A stretch of DNA of 64,000 bases from Prevotellaceae bacterium. Lineage in GTDB: Bacteria; Bacteroidota; Bacteroidia; Bacteroidales; Paludibacteraceae. The DNA lies in the NCBI GenBank assembly GCA_020636675.1, contig JACJXK010000004.1, forward strand, positions 62,001 through 126,000, given 5' to 3'. Below the pieces are notes generated by a model. It saw only the letters and a program-made list of their open reading frames with translations. It ran no database searches and was not told the DNA's origin. Made by a program: the position numbers and the translations under genes. Below are positions 17,615 to 27,200 of the stretch, in pieces (the stretch's first letter is position 1; the number at the start of each line of letters is the position of its first letter).

Positions 17615-17775
17615 GCTAACGGTTTGCGGCTTGGCGTTCGGGCGGAATTTTGGCACAAAAGTTCAATCGAAGAACTGCACTTGAACCTACCACAAAACTG
17701 TCATACGAAGAACTGAACCGCCACTCTTGCCAAACTGCAGTTAGCACCAGTAGTTCTCATTTACCGTTAGTTAGT
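17615..17775 (-). repeat. attC-like cassette boundary upstream of the Fic gene
   Basis: The plus strand has GCTAACGGTTTGCGGCTTGG at 17615-17634, and about 150 bases away lies the inverse motif TACCGTTAGTTAG (17762-17774). The CTAACGG/CCGTTAG pair and the GCGGCTTGGCG stretch resemble recombination sites of integron-like gene cassettes that are common in Bacteroidetes intergenic DNA. A related AAACCGTTTGTTAGGGGC is found after the Fic gene at 16567-16584. No integrase is in the window. Confidence 0.35.
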
Positions 17776-17803
17776 TCGTCCATTTTTTTCGCAAGCCTTG
17801 CCT

Positions 17804-17959
17804 TTACTCTTGGTTTTTTTCTCCTGCAAGTCTGTCTAAACACAACTGACAAAGTCCAAGTGCTTTGTCATTAAGTTGCCACTGAACGTAAATGTCTGCG
17901 ATGCTTTCTATTGGTTTTATTTCTTTGCCAATATACAATTTGATAAAAAGTTCAAGCAT
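17804..17959 (-). CDS. Small hypothetical protein, 51 residues
   Basis: An open frame of 51 codons from ATG at 17959, starting MLELFIKLYIGKEIKPIE and ending LCQLCLDRLAGEKNQE, with a CxxC pair. It has plausible coding composition and sits just before the attC-like site, where a cassette gene would be expected. It may instead be the C-terminal remnant of a longer gene cut by the adjacent IS1595 fragment. I do not recognise a family. Confidence 0.3.
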   Translation of the reverse strand: MLELFIKLYIGKEIKPIESIADIYVQWQLNDKALGLCQLCLDRLAGEKNQE

Positions 17960-18006
17960 TTACTCGCTGGTTTTCCGCATTCATGCCGAAACACAGGCAC
18001 ACAGGA

Positions 18007-18180
18007 GGATGCTGCCAACAGACGGTCAAACAGGTCAGTAAAATATCTACGGTTGAACTTATAGCAGAATTCATCCAGATAGAACTGCATGAACTTGCGT
18101 TTCACCTCGTCATGCACTCTTTCTATGCTTTTCTTGCACCTGCCGGCAACCACGTGTATCCATGGCAACTTTTTTGTCAC
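18007..18180 (-). pseudogene. IS1595-family transposase C-terminal fragment
   Basis: The minus strand encodes LPWIHVVAGRCKKSIERVHD and then FYLDEFCYKFNRRYF, matching the end of IS1595 (ISXO2-like) transposases. The catalytic N-terminal and middle parts are absent. The fragment begins about 20 bases after the stop of lipoprotein copy C and ends near LLAAS; the frame then runs on into unrelated sequence. It is inactive and marks past insertion and deletion in the island. Confidence 0.7.
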
Positions 18181-18199
18181 GACCTCCCTTGTTCACAAT

Positions 18200-18619
18200 C
18201 TATTCCTCCGGTGAATATACTACCGTCCAATTCATACGTTCCAAATCTTCTAAGGTAAGCCGATACGTGTGTAAAACCGGCACATACTTTCGGATTGTAT
18301 CGCAGGGTGCTGATATATATTGGTCAAAAGTTTCGGCATCCATTAGCAATAGTTGTATGTAATAACCATCTAGTTCTTGTTCCCAAGAGTGCCGTATCTT
18401 TTCAAATTCATATGTTGAATCTTTATTGATGATTCTATTAACTCTCTGACAATCATATTGTTCATATTCTTCTCCGATTTTAATAATTTGAGGTTGGCAT
18501 AAAATTGTTTTTTCGGACTTATTAACTATAGTAATAGAATAATGTCCATCCTTATCTGGACAAGCACACAGCAACATACAAGCTGCTATTGATAGTATGA
18601 TTATTTTGAGATATTTCAT
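18200..18619 (-). CDS. RHS-associated small lipoprotein (copy C)
   Basis: 139 residues with signal peptide and lipobox MKYLKIIILSIAACMLLCAC. A short beta-rich middle (HYSITIVNKSEKTI, DGYYIQLLLMDAETFDQY) is followed by the shared tail beginning CDTIRKYVPVLHTYRL. Nearly the same DNA as copies A, D and E encodes this tail. Unlike copies A and B, it has no RHS tip before it; instead the IS110 element lies upstream and an IS1595 fragment downstream. Likely anchored in a membrane facing the periplasm; an immunity-type role is inferred only from context. Confidence 0.72.
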   Translation of the reverse strand: MKYLKIIILSIAACMLLCACPDKDGHYSITIVNKSEKTILCQPQIIKIGEEYEQYDCQRVNRIINKDSTYEFEKIRHSWEQELDGYYIQLLLMDAETFDQYISAPCDTIRKYVPVLHTYRLTLEDLERMNWTVVYSPEE

Positions 18620-18641
18620 TCGAAAATAATTTAGTTGTGGA

Positions 18642-18658
18642 GTGCTGATTTACAGCAC
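18642..18658 (+). terminator. Hairpin between the IS110 element and lipoprotein copy C
   Basis: GTGCTG (18642-18647) and CAGCAC (18653-18658) form a 6-bp stem followed on the plus strand by CTCTTGTTT. It is 23 bases upstream of the copy C start codon, so it may insulate that gene. The rest of 18660-18878 is probably IS110 flank and shows no gene. Confidence 0.3.
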
Positions 18659-18878
18659 CTCTTGTTTATAATTCTTTTTTAGACACATTAAAAGATTAGC
18701 ATGCGGCTTTTGACTACATGCGACTATTGGCGTGGCTTTTTTGTTTGAAAACGACCGGATGGTCAGGAAATTTCATTCGCGTGCTCAAAGCAACAATCTT
18801 TGCCTCTCAGTCGTTTAGGCCAGTTTCATATTCGGGCTTGATGTCCCAGTAAAAATCGGCCTTAGGATTCATGCGCCC

Positions 18879-20131
18879 TTATGCGCTTTGTGTCTCGGGC
18901 GAATCCTCTCCGAGTAGTTTATCCAGTTGTTCCTTATGATACTTTATCTGTGCGTCCTTGCGTTTAGAACCCATGTAATCCTCTCCTAATTCCACATAGG
19001 ATGTGCCGTCTTTGAGCATGTGGTAAACCACCTTTAGCATTTCTGCGGCAATTGCGACCAATGCGCGTTTCTTTCCTCGTCTTGCGGCAAGTTTCCTGTA
19101 TCGGGCGGAGAAGTAGGTGTTCTTTGTTCGTGTCGCACACCACGCACATTCTGTCATTATGGCTTTCGTCGCCTTGTTGCCGTGGTTGGTGTGTGAACTT
19201 TTTTTTTACCTGCGCTCTCGTTGTTGCCCGGAGCCAGACCCGCCCATGAAGTCAGGTGCTCGGCGGTAGGAAACACTTCCATGTCAACGCCGATTTCAGC
19301 CAACAGCTCGCGTATAGCCTTAGTGTCCATTCCTGGAATCTCACAAAGTTGTTTCATCTCATCATCGATAGGCTGCATCCTGCGCTCTATCTCCTTGTCG
19401 AGATGCTCTATTTCCGACTCGATGCTCTTGATGCTCGTGCGTATGGCACGTATCATGAACTTGTGATGTTCCGTGAAACAGCCCTCTACCGCAAGGGAAA
19501 TCTCCTCCTGGGTGCTCTTCAGTCGCCAATGTGTGCACATCTCTGCTAGTTTGACGGGATCGGTCTCTCCGGATATGACGGCATCTATGACAGCCGTGCA
19601 AGTCTTGCCTCGGATATTGGAGAACACACTCGACAACTTCAGATTGGCATCCTCGAAGATACGTATCATCCGGTTATGTTCCGAGGCTTGTTGCTGGACG
19701 AGTTTACGGCGATAGCGGGTGAGGTCCCGGAGGTCGCGCTGCTCTCGTCCGGGCACAAAACTGCCTTTCAGAAGTCCGGCACGAAGCAGCTTGCATATCC
19801 ATGCTGAATCCTTCTTGTCTGTCTTGTGGCCGGGTACATACTTGATGTGGCGGGCGTTAACGACCATAATCGTGAAACCGCCTGGCTCAAGGATGTTCAT
19901 CACGGGTTTCCAATAAACGCCGGTACTCTCCATTGCCACGTGGGTAACGCCTAGCGCCAATAGCCATTCTTTCAATTCTGTCAATGATCTCGTTGTCGAA
20001 TGGAACGTGCGAGTCTCCGACTCTATGCCTGTCCCACTGACGGTTGCCACGATTTCCTTCTTGTGAACGTCAAGACCGCATCCGCGCTCTACAACTTCTT
20101 CGAAGGTGACCGCTTGATTCTGTTTAGCCAT
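18879..20131 (-). pseudogene. IS110-family transposase, split by a frameshift at an A9 run
   Basis: The first frame (19157-20131) encodes the N-terminal DEDD RuvC-like domain, with GLDVHKKEIVATVSG and AMESTGVYWKP, and extends to the start of the C-terminal Tnp domain (LTSWAGLAPGNNESAGKKK). The second frame (18879-19157) supplies the remaining part (ECAWCATRTKNTYFSARYRK and on). The join is a run of nine A on the minus strand (T9 at about 19199-19207). With ten A the two frames fuse into one normal-length IS110 transposase, so either one base is lost or slippage restores it. The flanks 18660-18878 and 20132-20260 contain no gene; one of them should hold the bridge RNA that guides this family. 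The element separates lipoprotein copies B and C. Confidence 0.85.
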
Positions 20132-20263
20132 GATAAGTAATGTTTAAGGGTTAAGTGGCAAATATAGCCAAAAATCCCTTTTCATTCCCTTTGGCGAAAG
20201 CCAGTCATGTACGTTTCATATTTCATATTTATTCAATTTTTTCTGTCGTTGTACTTTCATAAT

Positions 20264-20713
20264 CTATTCCTCTGGTGAATATACTACCGTCCAATTCATA
20301 CGTTCCAAATCTTCTAATTTCAACTGATAACGGTACAAAACGGGAATAGTGTAATTAGTTTCCTCACAAGATACTCCATAATCCCTATATTCATCATAAG
20401 TTTCTGCATCAAATATCAAAAATTGAATGTATGGTATAGCATTAAAGTCATTCTCCCATGATTCTCCTCTATCTGAATTTGAACATTCAAATTGGCGGTT
20501 TGAACCTTGTTCTATAATAGGAGCAGGTAATCTACAATGCCAGAAAGTATCTGCTTTGTTAATGGAGATACTCCATACCGTCTGAATTCTAATCTTACTG
20601 TTAGAATTATTGACAATGGTAATGTATTTATGACCCGTCTCATCATCATTTGAAGGACAAGCCGAACTTATTAATGTCAACGAAATCAGTAAAAGAATCT
20701 TTATAGTTTTCAT
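20264..20713 (-). CDS. RHS-associated small lipoprotein (copy B)
   Basis: 149 residues with signal peptide and lipobox (MKTIKILLLISLTLISSAC). It is the most divergent copy: the tail reads NYTIPVLYRYQLKLEDLE and then RMNWTVVYSPEE, and only the last 60 bases match the other copies closely. It starts seven bases after the stop of a leftover RHS tip, the same arrangement as copy A behind the full RHS gene. The IS110 element lies downstream. Its divergence would suit immunity to a different RHS toxin variant, but this is inference. Confidence 0.75.
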   Translation of the reverse strand: MKTIKILLLISLTLISSACPSNDDETGHKYITIVNNSNSKIRIQTVWSISINKADTFWHCRLPAPIIEQGSNRQFECSNSDRGESWENDFNAIPYIQFLIFDAETYDEYRDYGVSCEETNYTIPVLYRYQLKLEDLERMNWTVVYSPEE

Positions 20714-20719
20714 GATTTA

Positions 20720-20851
20720 CTAATATTGTGATTTTACTCTATGGTTATTATAATATAATCCATTACCTGTTCCTGCTATAATTCCTAAAGGATCTAAATA
20801 GTCATACCATTGAGATTTTAAATTTGAAATAGTCTTATAACCAAGTGGTTT
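20720..20851 (-). pseudogene. Leftover RHS C-terminal tip (copy 2)
   Basis: A 43-codon open stretch without a start, beginning KPLGYKTISNLKSQWYDYL and ending GLYYNNHRVKSQY, preceded in frame by a stop. The central 29 residues match the very end of the RHS protein almost exactly (SLKSQWYDYLDPLGIIAGTG). It lies between lipoprotein copies A and B. This is the typical footprint of an orphan RHS C-terminus with its neighbouring gene after most of the toxin part was lost. Confidence 0.78.
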
Positions 20852-20860
20852 TTATTAACC

Positions 20861-21283
20861 CTATTCCTCCGGTGGATATACTACCGTCCAATTCATACGT
20901 TGCAAATCTTCTAAGGTAAGCCGATACGTATGTAAAATCGGCACATACTTTCGGATTGTATCGCAGGGTTGCTGCCAATATTCCTCATATAGTTCACCGT
21001 CTAATATAAATACTGTTAGTGATTTCAAATAACTGTTCCAACTTGAATAAGTATCGCCATTGTCGAGTTTAAATGTCGAATTGCTTTTCACCGAGATAAG
21101 AATAGTTGTGCCTATATCAGAACAATAAAATATTTCGTCTTGTTTATTTACGTTAACTTGAAAAGCAATAGTTTTATCTGATTTGTTTGTTATGTAGATG
21201 AAATCTTGCTCCGTTTTATCTGGACAAGCACACAGCAACATACAAGTTGCAATCAATAATATGATTATTTTAATCTGTTTCAT
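20861..21283 (-). CDS. RHS-associated small lipoprotein (copy A), candidate immunity protein
   Basis: 140 residues with signal peptide and lipobox MKQIKIIILLIATCMLLCAC. The chain has a short predicted beta-sandwich-like region (IYITNKSDKTIAFQVNV, SWNSYLKSLTVFILDGE) and the family tail ending MNWTVVYPPEE. It starts only four bases after the RHS stop codon, the position where the cognate immunity gene of a polymorphic toxin normally lies. As a lipoprotein it would face the periplasm, which suits protection from a toxin that acts there. No enzyme motif is visible. Very similar DNA is found in truncated copy E at 14226. Confidence 0.75.
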   Translation of the reverse strand: MKQIKIIILLIATCMLLCACPDKTEQDFIYITNKSDKTIAFQVNVNKQDEIFYCSDIGTTILISVKSNSTFKLDNGDTYSSWNSYLKSLTVFILDGELYEEYWQQPCDTIRKYVPILHTYRLTLEDLQRMNWTVVYPPEE

Positions 21284-21287
21284 AAAT

Positions 21288-24200
21288 CTATTTTACTCTA
21301 TGTTTATTATAATATAATCCATTACCTGTTCCTGCTATAATTCCTAAAGGATCTAAATAGTCATACCATTGAGATTTTAAACTTAAATTATTTATTAAGA
21401 CACTATGCGTAGAATTTTTATAATCATAATAATCATATCTGCTATTCCACCCAATATGATTAATGTCCATTGGATTTTGATGAAAATTCCAGCCCTTATC
21501 TATTTCTTCCCTTTGATTGTATCTATATTCTGCTTCTGTTTGATAAAATCCCTTTACATTTTTGTTGAAATACTTGAAAGCTCTAAGGTTCGCATCCTGT
21601 TCATAAGGTTGAAAATCATGATTTCCGTCGTCATAGGAAGCGGTACTCATCAAACTTGGAATACCAACTCTGGACAAATAACCCCATCCCATATCCTGGC
21701 TTTGCAGGTAATGTCCGTATTCGTGTTGAAATAGTGAGTTGTTCGGGTTTGCGGCAAGGCTGCGACTGCCATTTATGTAACTTCCCAGAGTTACGGCACC
21801 TTTACCTCCGAAGAAATTTCCGCTTAATACCGTTGCGCCGCCATAATATTCAACCTTATCTACCTGCCAAGCCCAATTAGAGACGTTAGAATATAGGTTC
21901 CCGACTAATGTTTGTGGAGCTTGCCAAGTAACTCGGGATACAATCTCCAACAATTGTTCTCCGAAGTTTTTATTTGAATCGGTTGCTATTAGTCCTGTAG
22001 CTATTTTAAGCTCATTTACTCCAGTTTGCCAACCTGTTTTGAATGGGTTTTCTCCTTTAACTAATCCTTTGACAAAACCGGAAATAAAACCAACGAGAAA
22101 CTCGCCATCCGGATCCGTATATTTTAACGGATTGTTCATGCAATAACCATACCGGTTATAATTCAGCCAGTTGTCCGGTGCCTGTATATAAGGGTCCGGA
22201 GAAAGGAAAGAAGCCGTCAGTGGGTCGTACACCCTTCCGTTCATGTTGATGATGCCGAAAGCGTCCAACATTTCATGTTCGGTGTAGCCGCGATTGACAA
22301 TCCAAATTGTTCGGTTGTCGTTTTCCGTCCAATTGTCCGGATTACGGCGCCTTCCCCACGGGTCGTAGGCGTAGCGTTCGGCTACCGTGCCGTTTTCGTT
22401 TACTAAACTTGTCAAAGAACCCAAGTTGTCTGTATAGGCATAGTAAAAACTGTTATTGCCATCACTCCGCACAATATAAATTGCGCCGTTAATGTAATGT
22501 ATTATTTCGGTTATACCTGTTGTATGGTTGGTCTTTTCTTCGTAATTGCCAAAATAATGGCGAGTTTCCTTTTCTGTCCCGTTTTCTTTGTAAATTGACT
22601 TTCTGCGCTGTTCATCTACACCGTAAGTGATTTCATAAAACCGATTACCTTCGGTAATGTCCTTTATTTTCTTGAAATCGGTGTAAGTGATAATCAAATT
22701 TTCGGTAGGGAAAACACTTGGCACTCCATCTATGGCGGTCAATGCGTGCGGCTTACCATTCTCTCCGTAGCTCATCGTCAGGTTGTCCAAGTCGCTTTTG
22801 GTTGAGATATTGCCTGTTGCGTCAAAAGACAATCCATTGGATTTTTGCGGAACAAAACTGTTGTTTTGATAAATGTCCCAACTTGTCAACCGATTCAGTT
22901 CATCGTATTCAAACTCTTCTTTTTGTGCTGTTTCATTATCCGTTCGAGATTCCAGATTTCCCTCGTCCGTATAGGTATACGACCAGTCGAAAACATTATT
23001 GTAACTATGTTCTAACTGTCCTTTGCCGTTAAAACTATGAATTGAGGTCATGCCACCTCGTTTTTCTTGCGTAACTTGTCCGCGAGCATTTCCTGCTTCT
23101 GCCTTCCATATTTGTCTGCCGTATCGGTCGCTCACCTCTACCAAAAAGCCGCTGTCGTCGTAACGGTTTACGGTGTAATAGCCCGAAGGATAAGTTTCCT
23201 TTTTTACTCGGCCGAAGACGTCGTATTCTTTCCCTTTGTTGTATTCTTTTCCGTCAAATTCCTCTTTCAGGTTGGTTATTCGGTCGAACTCATCGTAAGT
23301 GTACGTCTGTTTGTGTTCTCCGGCAATCTCAATGGTGTGTATTCGATTGTCATCATCATAAGTATAGACGGTTGTTTTTCCGTTGCGCTCCATGCTTTGG
23401 AGCAGTCCGTTGTCGGCATAACTGTTTGTGGTGGTGATGAATTTGTTGCTGCTGTGTACCTTTTGTTTTGTCCATAGCAACTCGCCGAAACCGTTGTATT
23501 TTGATTCAACCGTTCCTCCGTCGGGGTCTATCAGTTTGGTGCGATTGCCTTGCAGGTCGTATTCCATATTGATGGTAACTCCCCCTTCCGGAGTTGTCGT
23601 TTTTATTTGTCCCGAAGGATAATAAACATAGTTTACCGATTTTCCGTTCGTTTCTACGCTGACAACCTGTCCCGAAGCGTTATAGGTGTTTGTCTTGCTG
23701 CCTTCCGGCGAAGTGATTGTGGTCGTTGAAGTTCCATACGAAGTACTTGTAACGCCCATTGGAGTGGTCAGCGTTGCCGGTCTGCCATACTGGTCAAAAG
23801 TATAAGTCGCCGCCCAACTTTCGGGAGAAGAAGCGAATGTAGGTTCCGAAATTCTTTTTTTGTTTCCATCCGGATAGTATTCGGAAAAAACACTGATTTT
23901 CTGTCCGTTCAGACCAAAGGTTTCTTTAAGCACCTCGCTGCCCAGCGCATTGAACCAGGTTATGGTCGGCGAAGAGCCCGATTTCTCCTCAAATGAGTAG
24001 TATTTGGCACCCAGCGCATTGTTTGGGCTTGCCCATCTTAAGACCTTCGCTTCCTTGATTCCGTCGGCATATTTTGTTTCTGTCAACTCTCCGGCTCCGT
24101 TATAAGAAAACCGGACGGTTCCCAAACGATCCGTTTTGCCGGACAGCAGTCCGGTGTTCTCATCCCATTCGTAGGAGGTCGTTTGCCCCAATTCATCGGT

Positions 24201-27200
24201 CTTGCTTGTCATGAATCGCCCCGATGAGCTATAGGTGTAGGACGAACTGCGGGTTATGCCATTTGCTTTTCGTTCCACTAAACAAGCCTGCCCGAAGGAA
24301 TTGATGTTTTTGTATTCGGTGATCAATTCGTTTTCGTCTCCCAGATCAATGGTTTCCTTTGTCTGATTTCCGTTGTTGTCGTACATCGAAGAGATTCGGC
24401 GGGTATGGGTCTCTCCGTCAACAGTTTTGGTGGTGATTATATCACTCGGTCTATTTTTGCACCAAGAGCCTTTTTGTATGTATTCTATTGCTTTGGTTTC
24501 AACGATATTTCCTTGAGTTGTGGTAGTTAAGCGCGGATTCCCGTCTTCGTAGAGCGAAGCTTCAATGATAACCGTCTGTCCGGTCAGGTGGTCGGTTATT
24601 GTTTTTTTGCTTGTGTAAGGGAAATATCTTTTATGAATATCCAGCCCCAATCGGACTGTCTCCGGTTCGTAGGTGGTTGTTCCGATTGGATTATTCCCAA
24701 TGGAAGTAAATGTTTTTTCTTCTATTGGATAAACATTGAACAAATCGGGATTATATCCAAATTTGGTTGTTTTCTTCTTGTTGAGGGTGACATTATCTTC
24801 CGTGAACTCTTCGAATCCCAACAGCCCTTTCCCTTTCAAATGGCATCTCAGTCCTTTGTACGAATATTTGGTGGTGTTCGTCATGTCTCCTGCCGAAAAG
24901 TTCGTTTCGGCGACAACCGAAAACGGCATGCAAAATTGTGCTACCTGATCGGAGGTTTCGGGACTTCCTCCTCCATACACCGTCATGTCCGACAACGGTT
25001 TATAGGAAATGGCAGTTGTCCTTCCCAAACCGTCCGTCACGGAGGTGAGTTGCTTTTCGGTTTCCGGAGTAGAGAAAGAGTGGATATTTATTCCGGACTC
25101 GGAGAGAGACAGCAAATCACATTTTCCGTCGCCCGTCATGTCGTGGTAGGGAATGAGTTTGTTGTAATACAAATTGCGGTTCAAAGAACTCGGAATTTCA
25201 TTTGAAGCATAGCTTTTTGAGACAAAACCGTTACCGGTATAGTAATAAATGGTAATTCCTGTCGAGAATATTTCCAATATGTCCGTTTTGCCGTCGTTGT
25301 TGTAGTCGGCATAAAAGTACTTATCAGAGAAAGATTCATTATCGGAAGACAAAGTCCTATTTCTGGTCAACGGACAAGGCATATCCATGAACGAGGTTCC
25401 ATTAGAGAATTTAATGTGCCAACCCGAACCATCAAAGGCGGAGTAATGTATCAAATCTGTCTTGCCGTCTCCGTTAATGTCAACAAAGTCTCCACTTCCC
25501 AAAAAATCCAGATAAAGTGGGGTATTTGAAAAAGACAGTTGTTCAAAAGAGTTGGAAATGCTGTTATATTCAAAAATTTTGCCTTCGTCCCGGATGTATA
25601 TTTCAGGAAGTCCGTTGCCGTTTACATCGGTTATGGACTGGTTCCGGTCGGCACTGGAATAGAAAGAGGCATTTGTCGTCGTGCTTAGTTCCGTTAAATC
25701 TTTTGTGTCGAAGTTGATGCGATACATTTTAACCTTATCTCCGTGTATAAGGAGCATTTCAATGTTTCCGTCGCCATTGAAATCATTACATTCAATTTGA
25801 ATCGTTTTGTCGGAATAGGATGAAGACGAATAAGATGAAGTGTTAAAACAAGTTCCTGTGAAATTTTGCCTGTCCAAAACCCCGGAACCGTTATTCAGCA
25901 GAAAATCAATCTCATAATTAGAATCAGCTCCGAAAGAAGATCTGATTTCGACTAAATCTTTCGTTCCGTCATTGTTTAAATCGAGCGACAACAAGGTGCA
26001 TACTCCAACATAACCGAGCGGGGTCGACTGGCTCACATTGTATGAAATGCTACCGTTTGTTTTATTGGAGAGGTATAGCTTCCAGTCCATTATTTCTCCT
26101 CCAATGGAAGAGGCTCCCGTCGATGTGGCGGTACCTGTTTTTATAAAATCGGAAATCCCGTCATTGTTGAGATCATCGACCAATATCGTGTATTCATTGT
26201 AATAGTCAGATTCATCAATCGGAATCAACCCGTGGCTTTCAACTGAATAAACCGGCGGATTTTCTGCATTTAATTTATTCCAATTCAGTATGGTTGGACT
26301 ATATTTTTCGCCGTTGCTGTTGGTCAAATTAATGGTTGACAGTTTGGTGTAGAATCCGTCAGAGTCGTATGATAGTGTATATTCTTTTAATGTCTGTCCG
26401 TTCGTTTTCACATTGATTGTTTCCAATAGTTTGGTCGTCATTGTTTTAGTTTTCGACAGGTAGGACAGTTGCGTATCCGATCTGTCCGAACTATATACAA
26501 ACTCAATTTCGTGCATGGGTTCCACATCGGCAAGGGCGTTGCCGGTATAATGGATCTTTGACAACCAAAATTCACCGTTATCATTGTCTTCACCATATTC
26601 ATAGGTTATGAAATTTCCATTGGGGTCCATTGCTTTTGTCAGAGCCCAAGTTAACGGGATGGACGTTCCCTGCGCTTCAATATACGAATCGGCAGAAGCT
26701 CCGTAAATCATCGTAACTCCTGTTTGTGTTATGACTTCAAAGCATAAAAGTCCATTGATGTTTTTATAAGTAACATCACTGTATGTTTCTTCCTGCGTTC
26801 GATATTTTGCTCCGTTTTCCAAATTGCTGCCGGCAATTAAAACAAGCCGTTGCCCGTCTAATATCAGATTGTCTGTGTTTGTTAACTGTATGCCGTCCGT
26901 TTTGCCGTCATTATAGAAATTACTGCCGGTTCTTGTGATGGTCGATGTGCCGGAGAGGCTAAATCCCATGCCGGCGATGCCATTGCCGGCTTGCGAATTA
27001 TACACTAATTGTACAGTGGGCTGTACGTTGTTTATTCCGGTAGGAATCTCGATTGGAATCTGATATGTTACCGCGCCAGTCTGGTTTATATTCATTGTTC
27101 CTCCAATTGTCCCGACCGCTGCACCTTGTGTCGGGTCGCTCGTTGTCGTACCGTCCGATTTTAAATAGGTGTCTTCCGAAGGGATAGAAAGTATGGTGTT

